From: an uncultured Bacteroides sp.
Lineage (GTDB): Bacteria; Bacteroidota; Bacteroidia; Bacteroidales; Bacteroidaceae
Reading direction: 5' to 3'
DNA: 37,974 bases
Assembly (NCBI GenBank): GCA_947074205.1
Contig: CAMTOQ010000029.1
Location: 1-37,974 of the forward strand
The translations under genes were made by a program, and so were the position numbers. Within the stretch, counting starts at the first letter, position 1. Each line of letters begins with the position of its first letter. This document shows, piece by piece, positions 8,567-18,878 of the stretch. The notes beneath the pieces were generated by a model. That model was not told the origin of the DNA and did no database searches. It worked only from the letters and a program-made list of their open reading frames with translations.

Positions 8567-11500
8567 TCATTTCTTAATGATAGAAACTGTAGTCTTTTGG
8601 TCTTCCATTTCCAATTCGAGGAAGTAGATACCAGAACTACAACTACCCATGTCAATCGTATGAGTTTGACCCATATACTGATTAGCAGTTTCGCTGTAGA
8701 TCATCTTACCATCTGTATCGTAAAGACGATAAGCGATTTCGCCTTCGGCCTTAACGGAGATATTTAGCACATCAACAACAGGATTTGGATAAATAGCTAC
8801 AGCTTCATCAAGCATAGAACCTTGGAGACCAGTACCTGCAACGACTTTCACTTGGAAAGTATTTGTAGCTACGGCTCTTTCCTTATCTGTTGCGGTAACA
8901 GTAACTGTAACATCACCCAACTTTTTGCCCACAAAAATCACTCTGTCTTCCGATGAGAACATATCTACTACACCTTCTTCTGAGAGTGAGATAGCATAAG
9001 CTAGTTCATCACCATCCGGATCTTGGAACAAGGATGCGAAGTCTACTATGAAACTAGTAGATTGTAGAGCAATCTCGATATCTTCTTGTTCTAGAGCTAC
9101 GGGGGCGCGGTTAACATGTTCTACATAGTAGCGTACAGTCTCCAACGCACTATTACCTGCAGCATCTACAGCGTGGATTTCGAACCAGTGACTTCCTGCA
9201 TCACCATAGTCGGGCGACAATGATACCTCTACACGAACAGCAGATGTCTGGTCCTTCACATTAGATGTCACCAGGATAGATTTCTCATCTACCTTCTCTA
9301 TAGCCACATCCGAACCCTCTTTTGCCACAGCTGCAGAAAGTGTTGCGAATCCGTTTTCGTCTTGAATAGTTAATGTAAATGAGTCGCCATCGGCATCAGC
9401 AGCCTCGAGAGTAATAGTAGAGACCTCGGCCTCTTTCACATAGATCAAACCTGTTGGAGTAGAAACTACAGGTGCGCCATTGAGATCCATATAGATAGGA
9501 TAGTTAACTACCGGGCGTTGAGGGTCATTGCTTTTCACTACCAAAACCGCCTTATTATCTTTTTCAAGACGAGCAGCAGCAGCATTTACGCCTAGCTTAA
9601 TAGCTGCTACATCATTTGGTTCGATAGCACCAGCTGTCTCAGCATTGAGTATTCTAATCCATGGACTTCCTTCTTCCATTTCGAGACAGGTAGCAAAATA
9701 GCCCAAAGAGCCCAAAGTTGAATCGTAAGTAATACCAGTATCATACCATCCAAATCCTTCTAACCAGTGTAGATAACGACCAGCTACAACAGCCTCCTCT
9801 CTAGGAGCAATGGCCATAGAACTTTCATATCCGGCAGGGAAAGTAAAGATTACATAGAACGACTCGTTAGGATTGATATAAATAGGCTTATCCAAAGTCA
9901 TAGTTTTGAAACAACCATTGTACACCGGTTCTCCATTACTATCATAGCCTGTAGGAAGCTCTTTAGCAACATGTAACATACCTTTGCCTATTACATCACC
10001 ATTCAACGGATCTTCACCCTGAATGATTTCGGCTTTGATATCTACATTCTTCATATCACCAATAGTAGCGTAGAAATAAAGACTGCTAAGATTGAAGCCA
10101 TCGGCAGGAGCAGTAAACTGAATAGCACCCTTGAAGTCTGACGTCTTGTTGCCTGCACCAATCAAGTACATACGTGTTACGCCAGGAATCATTGGGTAGT
10201 ACAATGCATTTCTATAATCAATATTACTTGGAAGATCTAAGTTAGTTTGCCTTGTTGAAGCTTCAAATGCATTAACCGCTTCTACGGTAGAAAGGAGTTG
10301 TTCCATTTCACCGGCTCTTTCGAGTGAAGCTATTTTCATCTGCATTTTAGCAGCACGCAACGCATAGGCAGCTGTTTCCGCTTCTTCTCCTACCCCACTT
10401 GGATCAACCGAAACAGAGTAGCTTAATTTATATTCACCTATATTGCCCAACGCTACTTCAACTTCGCCTACATAATCATTAGCAATACCCTTTATACGAG
10501 TTTCCGACTCGCCAAACTGAATAGCAGGTGCTGGTGTTATAGAAAGTTTAAATGGAATCTCAAGAGTTTCTTTATCCAATCCTTCTACAGTAAACACCAA
10601 AGAAACAGTATACTCGCCAACTACATTGTATTTACTAAAGGCAATTCGGAAGTTTACTGGTTCTTTAGCAACAGTGATAGTAGTTCCTGGGGCATAAGCA
10701 CCATATTGATAGGTTTCTCTACCCATCCAGTCGCGGAACAAACCATAGTATTGCAGAGTACCTATTGATGTCGCGGAATAACCTATCAAATCGGGTGCAG
10801 AGATGTTAGTGATCTTATAGGCAGCTGTTCCTGTATTAGCGATATCGAAGTCAATATTCAATATGTAAGGAACAGTATAAACACCTACCACTGATTCGAA
10901 AGTCAAGTCGAATGGATGAACAGGTTGAGCTTCGCCCGTAATGTTTAACTCTACAGGAATAGTTACCTTTGCAGCAGTTGGAATATTTGTATTCAACTCT
11001 ACTCCATATTGATAGTTGTTAGCCATCAAATCGGTATCTAACACTAAGTCAATCGATTTAGCTTCGTTTGGCGCTACTTTATACGATTTAACAGGATAGA
11101 ACATCGCAGCTTCGCCCATCTTAGTTGCACGGCTTGGCAAGCAAGCGCCTTCAGTACCCCCGTCGTTCTGCACACCGCAAACTCCAAAGTGAGCCAAGAA
11201 CTGACTTGTACTATCCATCAACTTATATTGATACTTAATGTTACCATTGCGATAGATAATAGCTTGGAAACATACACCATGATTCAACGTACTACCGTAA
11301 CCCATGAAAGAAACGATGATACGATCGTCTTTAAATGCATAGAACACACCACATCCAGCACCTGTATCCATAGTATGTACACCCCAATAAGGTGCAATAA
11401 TATTGGTATAGAATGTGTTGGTAGTTGGCAAAGTTTGAGGAGGCATTGGAGTTTCCTTCAAATCTTCGTAGTGATTGAATGAGATAAAGCCCGTATTGTA

Positions 11501-14500
11501 AATATAGAATTTAGAGTAGTTTTTACCGAAGAATGTGATCTCGTAAGGTAATTCAAGCTCATAATAGTCGTAGCTCACAAAATGCGTATAACGTATTTGT
11601 GTTCCTTCGCCTGTTGTTTCAACATCTTCCCAGTTGTAAACGATGTCAGTATCATCCAACGAGGTTTTATAAACATAGCTTATACTAGAAGCAGCATCAG
11701 CAGTTAGGTCGGCCACCTTGAAGTAATCACTTGGCGTAATAGAGAAATCAAGTGCCTCATTACCTACATTCTGTGCTACGATTTGCTTTTCTAGCACATC
11801 CCCACTAGCGATTGTCTCAGATATAGTCTCTAGGTTTAGCTGCATTGCTGGTGCACCTATAACATGTCCTTTCAGAGTTGCAGTTAACTGTGTATTCTCA
11901 TCAATCACTACATTTACAGCATCTTCTACAGCACCTTCGTTAACAGTGGGAAGAGTTATCATTACATCTTTCGATGAACCAGGAAGAATAATAAATGGCA
12001 CCTCTTGATCGAGAGTGAATTTAGCATTCTCTACTACTATCGATTTCACTTCCAGTTTATCTGTACCCGCATTCTTTATAGTCAAAGGCGCCACAACTGT
12101 AGCGGTCTTGTATACAGTTCCGAAGTCTATTACATCATTTTCCAAGGTTGCAATAGGTGTCAAGGATTCGCCTGTAATATTTGCATTAAGAGTAATAGCC
12201 ACGCCACTATTCACGGGGTCATTACTAACAATCATCAATGTGTTAGAGATAGGTCCTGCATACATACCTTGAATTGCTGCTACCTTAGCTACAATTTCCT
12301 TTGATTCACCATTGGGGATCACACCGTATGTTGAACTCAAGCTTTGAATGATAGAACTGTTTGGCGCTTGAAATTTCACAGCAGCTCCGGTCTTGAAGTT
12401 CTGATACATACCTTGCTCTTGGTAGTTGTAGTAATCGGTGATGGTGATAGGATCTTGCACCTTCAAGTCGGTTAGACCGACATATATACCAGTACCTTGA
12501 GTAGAAACCAAAGAAGGTGTATAGTCATCATAGAAGAACTCAATATCCCCATTGGCCGACAAGATGATGCGGAAGCTGATAGGTACATAAGATTGCGAAG
12601 ATGTAATAGCCAAAACATTACTATACTTCAGCACGAATTTACCGTCTTGTCGAGCATATTCGATCTTACTATTCTCATTGGTCTTCAACTCACCAATACA
12701 GTAAGCAGCTATCAAACCTAGATCGCCGGCACACTGATAAGTTGGGCCAGGTATCTGACAAACTTGAATAGCACCTTCAGTAGATACACTCATCGCACCA
12801 AAACTGCTAATATAGAGCTGCTCGTAAACTTCACCATAATAAGGGAAAGCAAAACCAACATTAACAGGATCAGACCATTTGTTTTGATCATTGAATACCG
12901 CTGTTATATCGGTCGAGTTATACAGTTCAGGATTGCCATCGTATACAAATTCTGTCGACCCATTGAAGTTAGTGAAGTACGAATAGCCGTACTTATGAAC
13001 ATGGCTATTTTCAGAGTCAATTGTTTCAGTAGAAAATTTAGGGAATACGTATTGCAGAGGGAATTTACCTTGATTTGTAATAGTAAACTTAACATCTTTT
13101 GCTTCAGCTCCTACCTCAAGATCGCCTATATTGAAAACGGTTTCCGAAAGTTCAATTTTAGCAGGCTCTTCGGCAATACCACGTACCACAAAAGTATGCG
13201 TATAGCCTTCACGCGAAGTAATTGTAACAGTACCAGTATGACTACCGGCAACAGTAGGCTTGAAAGTCAAATCGAAAGACGACTTAGCGCGCGCCGCAAA
13301 ACTCTGTGTATAGGAAGGCATCTGATATTGATCGGATGTACAAGTAACAGCAGGCGAGAATGGCATGTTAAATATACCATAGCCACTATTTATTACCTCT
13401 ACAGTAAGAGTTCTAGATTGACCGATTAAAAGGTCGCCAAAATCGACCATCTGCGGTGTTACTAACTCGGGCATGTATCCAGTAACAGAAAGAGATACCG
13501 GAAGAGATTTTTCACGGTTATCACTTTCATTGGTAGTCAGTTTTAAATTAAAGCTATAACTACCATTTACCAGCACTTGACCGTCGGTACTCACATCGAC
13601 CTTCTGCTCTTCAAAAGCTCTTACATCACCTTTTGAAGGACTCAACGTCAATACTTCGCTCCAATCCGGGTTTTTACTTTTTAGTGTAATACCCCAACCC
13701 AATTCGTCAGCTATGTCACTTAAGTTGCTTTCGCGAAGTACCTCGCTAAGTTGCGACCAGGTAGATCCCCAGTCCGAGCTATAAAAACTATAAGCTTTAT
13801 ATGCCTCGTTTGTTAATGTACCGGCACCCAATGGACTATCATACCCTTTATCGAAGTGCGTAACTAACCAGAATGATTCACCGGGAGCAAAATAAAGCTG
13901 TTCCTTCAATGTCACATCAAAGTTGTAATAGAAGTAGTTATATTCTACTTTCTGAATCAGTTTCGAACTAGATATAGCCGTAGAGCCATCGTAGATTTCG
14001 ATTACAGGATTCTGCCCATTGTAGCCTACATAAAGCAAATCGGTCAAGTTGAAACCATTAGGGAAGCTATCGGGATGAATGTAATACCACTGCGCCATAG
14101 AGTTTGTCAAACTCAAATCCGACTCACCGATATAAGCACCTACTCTATAGTGATAAGCCAACTCTTGTGGATAATCATCTTTCGAGTAATCCGCTGTTAT
14201 AAGATCGGTTGCGGCATGTTGAATTATCGTCATATCACCACCATACGTCACCATAGGACCTGGATTAGGGCGGAAGGTAGACATGGGATACATAGATACT
14301 GTACGAGCAAAAGATTCCCATCTCAATAACCCTTCGTCGACATTCTTTATTGTAAAGCTACCTGTAGCTATAGGAGAAGTTGAAGCATTCAAAGAGAGGT
14401 ATAAGCTAGACTGATCCAACTCCATTTTAGGACCTGCATTAGTAGTCATACTCTTCACCTCTGAAATACCTGCAGCATTACCCCATCTATCTACTGCTTG

Positions 14501-16273
14501 TATAGCAATGTAGTATGTAGTAGTTGGCAACAAGTCTGTCAATTCATAGGTCACGACATCACCCGATGTATAAAAGCGTGTATCAAATCGTTTCTGTGAC
14601 AATGGACCAAGGTTATCTTGACCCGTAAAAGGGGCAGTATGATGGTATATGATGTGATAGTTAACTTGTCTATCATCTGATTCAGGGATAGCCCATTCCA
14701 AGATGACGTTATCTTGACCAGGCATCATTGTAAAGTCGCCCACAACTTGTGGTGCATTACCGCTACCCATCTGCATCGCTTTATAAGCATCGATGTAACC
14801 GCTGCCAAACTTACCTTCAACAGTAGGATTAGTGGAATAGAAATCGTTTACTGAAGTAAGCAATTGCTGACGCAAAGTTTCGTTAGGAAAGGTAGGATTA
14901 CCATATTTAGATAATACCAAAGCAGCTATACCCGACACATGAGGACAAGCCATTGAAGTTCCTTCAGAAAAGCCATATTGATTTCCTGGTAATGTACTCA
15001 ATACACCTTCAGCAGAATTGTATGTCATATATCCACCTGGGGCAGTGATATCTACCCAATCACCGTAGCTAGAGTAAGAAGCAGCTTTCTTGTCATAGGT
15101 CATTGAACCTACAGCCACCACATCTTCCAAACATGCAGGATAGAAATCACCTTCTGTTCCTGTATTACCATTCGCAAATATAGCCAAACCACCTTTCATG
15201 AAGGGGCTATCAGCCTCTTCCGTAAAAAAGCGGATAGCATCTACTACCGCTTGTTCATAATAACCCGAGGTACTCCATCCCCATGAACACTGCGCAATCG
15301 ATGCGCCTTGTACAGCTGCATAATAGAAAGGCTTTGCAAAATCTGCCTCACGAGTGGATGAGCGAGAGTCAAACACTTGACACGAAAGCATCTTCACACC
15401 ACCTTGACCATTACCACCTGCTACACCAGCCACACCAATGCCATTATTGTTTACGGCGCCTACCGTACCTGCAACGTGTGTACCATGGTCATGAGGATAG
15501 ATTTCTCCCGTATTAGTCACGAAGTTGAAGCCATAGATATCATCTATAAATCCATTTTTATCATCATCCACACCAGGCAAGCCATTGAGTTCAGCTTCGT
15601 TGATGTAAACATTATCTGCAAGATCCACATGTTCATAATCAATACCGCCATCAATAATCGCAACAAGTAGCTCCCGATTACCAGTAGCAACCTGCCATGC
15701 GTTAAACAAGTTAATATCGGAGCCTGCGATACTTCCTGTCATCGAACCATCATTCTGGTAATGCCATTGTTGATTCAAGAAAGGATCGTTAAAGGGGGCA
15801 GATAAAGAACGAGTATTCAAACGTTCCTTCTGTTCATCTGTCAAACGTATGAACCCAGTATTACCTTCAATGAGTTGCATTGGCACCACTTTCTCGGCAA
15901 TCATGACACCAGGTACATTCTGATAGATTTTCATTGCTTGTTCGGGCGCAATGCTTTCGTCAAAACGCACCTCATACCATAGGTGAAGTCCGTGCTTACG
16001 CGCTTTAGCCTCCATTCTCTCCACATAGGGGAAAACGCGCTCCATACGTACCGCTTTCACTTCTCGATTCGCCCTATCAAAGGGTTGAATACCTGTAGCA
16101 ACAACTCCATTGCTCATCGGCACAGGCTGAGTGCCTAGTTGCGAGACAACCTCTTCTTGAATTTTTATACGCAAAACCCCTTTTGTGGGATCTAACATAT
16201 TTGTTTGTGCTTGCATTGTAGTACCTATAAAAATATAGAGTAGCCACAAAAAAAAGTAGTTTTTTTTCTGCAT
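8567..16273 (-). CDS. Giant subtilisin-like (S8) surface protease with T9SS sorting domain
   Basis: This encodes 2568 residues. Signal peptide: residues 1-23. A propeptide-like region (about 30-160) is followed by an S8 peptidase domain (about 195-500) with Asp208 (AIIDGGID), His263 (HDHGTHVAGT), oxyanion Asn370 and Ser440 (EGTSMACPHVSG), so the triad is complete. Next come a fibronectin type III domain (about 510-615) and several HYDIN/ASPM-like 'choice-of-anchor' beta modules with the pattern 'DFGDLLIGQSRTLTVEVINSG', 'FNIGDLEVGAEAKDVKFTITNQG' and 'IDFGTVYKTATVVAPLTIKNAG'. Two nidogen-like segments (FAFPYYGEVYEQLYISSFG; ITFFGKNYSKFYIYNTGF) and a cadherin-like module (FQDPDGDEL) follow. The last 75 residues (AIYPNPVVDVLNISV ... 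GIYFLELEME) are a type A C-terminal sorting domain. It is probably exported and attached to the cell surface; the substrate is unknown. It is transcribed alone. Confidence 0.93.
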   Translation of the reverse strand: MQKKNYFFLWLLYIFIGTTMQAQTNMLDPTKGVLRIKIQEEVVSQLGTQPVPMSNGVVATGIQPFDRANREVKAVRMERVFPYVERMEAKARKHGLHLWYEVRFDESIAPEQAMKIYQNVPGVMIAEKVVPMQLIEGNTGFIRLTDEQKERLNTRSLSAPFNDPFLNQQWHYQNDGSMTGSIAGSDINLFNAWQVATGNRELLVAIIDGGIDYEHVDLADNVYINEAELNGLPGVDDDKNGFIDDIYGFNFVTNTGEIYPHDHGTHVAGTVGAVNNNGIGVAGVAGGNGQGGVKMLSCQVFDSRSSTREADFAKPFYYAAVQGASIAQCSWGWSTSGYYEQAVVDAIRFFTEEADSPFMKGGLAIFANGNTGTEGDFYPACLEDVVAVGSMTYDKKAASYSSYGDWVDITAPGGYMTYNSAEGVLSTLPGNQYGFSEGTSMACPHVSGIAALVLSKYGNPTFPNETLRQQLLTSVNDFYSTNPTVEGKFGSGYIDAYKAMQMGSGNAPQVVGDFTMMPGQDNVILEWAIPESDDRQVNYHIIYHHTAPFTGQDNLGPLSQKRFDTRFYTSGDVVTYELTDLLPTTTYYIAIQAVDRWGNAAGISEVKSMTTNAGPKMELDQSSLYLSLNASTSPIATGSFTIKNVDEGLLRWESFARTVSMYPMSTFRPNPGPMVTYGGDMTIIQHAATDLITADYSKDDYPQELAYHYRVGAYIGESDLSLTNSMAQWYYIHPDSFPNGFNLTDLLYVGYNGQNPVIEIYDGSTAISSSKLIQKVEYNYFYYNFDVTLKEQLYFAPGESFWLVTHFDKGYDSPLGAGTLTNEAYKAYSFYSSDWGSTWSQLSEVLRESNLSDIADELGWGITLKSKNPDWSEVLTLSPSKGDVRAFEEQKVDVSTDGQVLVNGSYSFNLKLTTNESDNREKSLPVSLSVTGYMPELVTPQMVDFGDLLIGQSRTLTVEVINSGYGIFNMPFSPAVTCTSDQYQMPSYTQSFAARAKSSFDLTFKPTVAGSHTGTVTITSREGYTHTFVVRGIAEEPAKIELSETVFNIGDLEVGAEAKDVKFTITNQGKFPLQYVFPKFSTETIDSENSHVHKYGYSYFTNFNGSTEFVYDGNPELYNSTDITAVFNDQNKWSDPVNVGFAFPYYGEVYEQLYISSFGAMSVSTEGAIQVCQIPGPTYQCAGDLGLIAAYCIGELKTNENSKIEYARQDGKFVLKYSNVLAITSSQSYVPISFRIILSANGDIEFFYDDYTPSLVSTQGTGIYVGLTDLKVQDPITITDYYNYQEQGMYQNFKTGAAVKFQAPNSSIIQSLSSTYGVIPNGESKEIVAKVAAIQGMYAGPISNTLMIVSNDPVNSGVAITLNANITGESLTPIATLENDVIDFGTVYKTATVVAPLTIKNAGTDKLEVKSIVVENAKFTLDQEVPFIILPGSSKDVMITLPTVNEGAVEDAVNVVIDENTQLTATLKGHVIGAPAMQLNLETISETIASGDVLEKQIVAQNVGNEALDFSITPSDYFKVADLTADAASSISYVYKTSLDDTDIVYNWEDVETTGEGTQIRYTHFVSYDYYELELPYEITFFGKNYSKFYIYNTGFISFNHYEDLKETPMPPQTLPTTNTFYTNIIAPYWGVHTMDTGAGCGVFYAFKDDRIIVSFMGYGSTLNHGVCFQAIIYRNGNIKYQYKLMDSTSQFLAHFGVCGVQNDGGTEGACLPSRATKMGEAAMFYPVKSYKVAPNEAKSIDLVLDTDLMANNYQYGVELNTNIPTAAKVTIPVELNITGEAQPVHPFDLTFESVVGVYTVPYILNIDFDIANTGTAAYKITNISAPDLIGYSATSIGTLQYYGLFRDWMGRETYQYGAYAPGTTITVAKEPVNFRIAFSKYNVVGEYTVSLVFTVEGLDKETLEIPFKLSITPAPAIQFGESETRIKGIANDYVGEVEVALGNIGEYKLSYSVSVDPSGVGEEAETAAYALRAAKMQMKIASLERAGEMEQLLSTVEAVNAFEASTRQTNLDLPSNIDYRNALYYPMIPGVTRMYLIGAGNKTSDFKGAIQFTAPADGFNLSSLYFYATIGDMKNVDIKAEIIQGEDPLNGDVIGKGMLHVAKELPTGYDSNGEPVYNGCFKTMTLDKPIYINPNESFYVIFTFPAGYESSMAIAPREEAVVAGRYLHWLEGFGWYDTGITYDSTLGSLGYFATCLEMEEGSPWIRILNAETAGAIEPNDVAAIKLGVNAAAARLEKDNKAVLVVKSNDPQRPVVNYPIYMDLNGAPVVSTPTGLIYVKEAEVSTITLEAADADGDSFTLTIQDENGFATLSAAVAKEGSDVAIEKVDEKSILVTSNVKDQTSAVRVEVSLSPDYGDAGSHWFEIHAVDAAGNSALETVRYYVEHVNRAPVALEQEDIEIALQSTSFIVDFASLFQDPDGDELAYAISLSEEGVVDMFSSEDRVIFVGKKLGDVTVTVTATDKERAVATNTFQVKVVAGTGLQGSMLDEAVAIYPNPVVDVLNISVKAEGEIAYRLYDTDGKMIYSETANQYMGQTHTIDMGSCSSGIYFLELEMEDQKTTVSIIKK

Positions 16274-16726
16274 AAGAAATTAATAATGATTTAATATTAA
16301 GTGAGAAATAGTAGAATTTTCCGAAAATATAGTGGATAAGATATTTCGCTAAGAAATATATAAAGGAGATTTAGATTAAAAACAAGAGCATTAGAAGATG
16401 GGACAAGCCTTCATAGAGAAGAGCTTCATATATAATATAAAACTTAAAATAATTCGATTAAGCATTAAGAAGAAAGCGTGTGAAAATGTCATCCTATTTA
16501 ATATATATTCGACTTTGTGTTTTATTTTTAGCGAAAATACATAAATAATTAAACACGCACGCACCAATTGTTTATATTTTGTTTTTTTAATAAATATAAG
16601 TCAACTATACCTATTATTATTTACCACTTTAAAGCATCCATGCTTAAATATGCAGTTTAAATACAGTATCATATCGATAAGCAAAAAAGCCTATACTTAT
16701 TAAGGATTAAAACCTACTAAAACAAA
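16274..16726. other. Long AT-rich intergenic region upstream of the protease gene
   Basis: I see no gene, RNA gene or exact TAnnTTTG promoter here on the protease strand. A TATTTTCG sequence near 16322-16329 (minus strand) is the closest approach. A small inverted repeat (AAGCAT-CC-ATGCTT, 16632-16645) is the only obvious symmetry. Confidence 0.5.
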
Positions 16727-16759
16727 AAAAGCGAACAAGTCAAAGACTCATCCGCTTTT
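16727..16759 (-). terminator. Terminator of the membrane zinc peptidase gene
   Basis: AAAAGCG and CGCTTTT arms enclose an imperfect inner stem ending GTC-AAA-GAC. On the minus strand a run of T residues follows. Confidence 0.65.
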
Positions 16760-16785
16760 GTATTTAAAGGGCTTTTAAACTGTGA

Positions 16786-17487
16786 TTAATCACGTCTACC
16801 CATAAATATCATGATATAATAAATCAATGTAGCTAGTGAACTCAATGCAGCCACCACATAAGTGTATGCTGCCGAACGAAGGGCACTTACAGCATATTGA
16901 TGATTGCCTCTATTAGTGATATGAGCATTGTCCAACCAAGCCAAAGCACGGCGGCTAGCATCGATCTCTACGGGCAATGTAACAAAGCTGAACAGCGTGG
17001 TGCATGCAAAAAGAATGATACCGAAAAGCAGCAAATGAGGGAATGAATTGAGCAACAAGATACCACCCAACAAAACCCATGTTAACCACTTTGAGGCATA
17101 CGAAACTACAGGTACCAACATGCTACGCATAGTCAAAGGTGCATAAGCACGAGCGTGTTGCACAGCGTGTCCGCATTCGTGAGCAGCTACAGCAGCAGCC
17201 ATAATACTATCACTATGATACACTCCATCACTCAAGTTTACCGTCTTATCTGTAGGGTTATAGTGGTCGGTAAGTTGACCTTGTACGTGAATCACACGCA
17301 CATCATATATACCATTATCGTTGAGCATCTTGACAGCCACGTCGCGACCAGTCATACCATTGCCCAAAGGAATTTGAGAATACTTTTTGAACTTGCTTTG
17401 CAGGTTCATTTGAACTAGAAAACTAATCAATGCAACGCCAATGAAAATAATCCATTGCATTCCAATCATACTTCCTCCATACATCAT
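16786..17487 (-). CDS. YugP-like membrane zinc metallopeptidase
   Basis: This encodes 233 residues and belongs to the Zn_peptidase_2/YugP family. The zinc site is HECGH (residues 103-107), with a likely third ligand at Glu174 in LPVEIDASRRA. Four hydrophobic segments (about residues 8-28, 125-150, 152-172 and 208-228) place it in the inner membrane. Its N-terminal MMYGGSMIGMQW is usual for the family. The physiological substrate is not known; a role in membrane protein quality control is often assumed. It lies downstream of purA in the opposite reading order (purA is upstream on the minus strand at 17607) but the two are separated by a terminator-like hairpin, so it is probably transcribed separately. 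Confidence 0.9.
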   Translation of the reverse strand: MMYGGSMIGMQWIIFIGVALISFLVQMNLQSKFKKYSQIPLGNGMTGRDVAVKMLNDNGIYDVRVIHVQGQLTDHYNPTDKTVNLSDGVYHSDSIMAAAVAAHECGHAVQHARAYAPLTMRSMLVPVVSYASKWLTWVLLGGILLLNSFPHLLLFGIILFACTTLFSFVTLPVEIDASRRALAWLDNAHITNRGNHQYAVSALRSAAYTYVVAALSSLATLIYYIMIFMGRRD

Positions 17488-17545
17488 AATCGTTCTTTCT
17501 ATTTGGTTTATGTAAACGTTTATACAAACTATTTGCCAAAAATAA

Positions 17546-17577
17546 GAGGAAACCCTATATTACTACAAAGCTTCCTC
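17546..17577 (-). terminator. Terminator of the fur-purA unit
   Basis: GAGGAA (17546-17551) pairs with TTCCTC (17572-17577); on the minus strand the second arm is followed by TTATTTTTGG. The stem is short, so confidence is moderate. Confidence 0.5.
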
Positions 17578-17606
17578 ATATTTTAAGAATTATTATTCTC
17601 TATATC

Positions 17607-18878
17607 TTACTCTTCAGTGTAGCGTTCAATAGTCTGATCGCGGTCCGGACCTACCGAAACGATATTAATTTGAACACCAAGTTGTTCTTCTAAGAAAGAG
17701 AGATAAGCATTGAACTCCTCTGGGAACTCATCTTCGCTCTGCATAGAAGTCATATCAACTTTCCAACCAGGAAGCTCCACATATACGGGTTCTACATTAT
17801 CGTTAAGTTCGTAAGGGAAGAAGTCAATCTCTTCACCATCCATTTTATAAGCCACACATGCTTTGATAGTTTCGAATGTATCGAGCACATCGCTCTTCAT
17901 CATGATAAGCTTAGTCACACCATTAATCATGATAGCATATTTCAATGCCACAAGATCAATCCATCCACAACGACGCTTACGACCTGTTACCGAACCAAAT
18001 TCGTGACCAATTTCGCAGATTTTATCACCTGTTTCGTCGAACAACTCTGTTGGGAATGGGCCCGAACCTACGCGAGTACAGTAAGCTTTAAATATACCAT
18101 ATACATCACCAATGCGGTTAGGAGCAATTCCCAGACCGGTACAAGCCCCTGCACATACAGTATTAGAGGATGTTACAAAAGGATATGAACCAAAGTCGAT
18201 ATCAAGCATAGTACCTTGAGCACCTTCACATAGAACCGTTTGCCCATCGTAAAGTAAGTTATTGATATCTTTTTCGCTATCAATCAAAGTAAATTCTTTA
18301 AGATAAGCGATACCGGCTAACCACTCTTTTTCGATTTCGTCAAGATTGTATTCGAAGTTTAAGCTCTTCAATGTTTGCTCGTGACGTGCCTTAGCAGCAG
18401 CATACTTCTCATCAAAATTATGAAGAATATCCCCTACTCTCAAACCATTACGGCTGATTTTGTCGGTATAAGTTGGACCGATGCCTTTACCTGTTGTACC
18501 TACTTTAGCATCACCTTTAGCAGCTTCGTAAGCAGCATCAAGAATGCGGTGAGTTGGCAAAATCAAGTGAGCTTTCTTGGAGATGTGTAGACGATCCTTC
18601 AATGGATGTCCTGAAGCGGCCAAAGCCTCAGCTTCCAATTTAAACAAGGCAGGATCGAGCACAACGCCGTTTCCTATGATATTCAATTTATCGCCTTGGA
18701 AAATGCCCGAAGGAATAGAGCGAAGTACATACTTTTGACCTTCGAACTCGAGGGTGTGACCAGCATTAGGGCCACCCTGAAAACGGGCCACCACATCATA
18801 GCGGGGAGTCAGTACATCAACTACTTTACCTTTACCTTCGTCACCCCATTGTAAACCTAAAAGAACGTCAACTTTCAT
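17607..18878 (-). CDS. purA: Adenylosuccinate synthetase
   Basis: This encodes 423 residues. The enzyme joins IMP and aspartate, using GTP, to give adenylosuccinate, the first committed step from IMP to AMP. Visible motifs are the GTP-binding loop GLQWGDEGKGK (residues 8-18), QGGPNAGHTL, KVGTTGKGIGPTYTDK, CEGAQGTMLDIDFG (IMP site) and VTGRKRRCGWID. The length is standard. Its ATG overlaps the stop codon of the preceding fur-family gene (ATGA), so translation of the two is coupled. The arrangement implies that the regulator and purA share a promoter. Confidence 0.97.
   Translation of the reverse strand: MKVDVLLGLQWGDEGKGKVVDVLTPRYDVVARFQGGPNAGHTLEFEGQKYVLRSIPSGIFQGDKLNIIGNGVVLDPALFKLEAEALAASGHPLKDRLHISKKAHLILPTHRILDAAYEAAKGDAKVGTTGKGIGPTYTDKISRNGLRVGDILHNFDEKYAAAKARHEQTLKSLNFEYNLDEIEKEWLAGIAYLKEFTLIDSEKDINNLLYDGQTVLCEGAQGTMLDIDFGSYPFVTSSNTVCAGACTGLGIAPNRIGDVYGIFKAYCTRVGSGPFPTELFDETGDKICEIGHEFGSVTGRKRRCGWIDLVALKYAIMINGVTKLIMMKSDVLDTFETIKACVAYKMDGEEIDFFPYELNDNVEPVYVELPGWKVDMTSMQSEDEFPEEFNAYLSFLEEQLGVQINIVSVGPDRDQTIERYTEE

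Noticed and set aside
12764..13429. 221-residue open frame on the plus strand inside the protease gene
   Set aside because: It lies entirely antisense to well-supported coding sequence, has no recognisable domain and has a composition typical of reversed coding DNA.
16632..16645. Small hairpin AAGCAT-CC-ATGCTT upstream of the protease gene
   Set aside because: Six-base arms with a two-base loop are expected by chance in such AT-rich DNA, and it has no relation to a promoter or T run.
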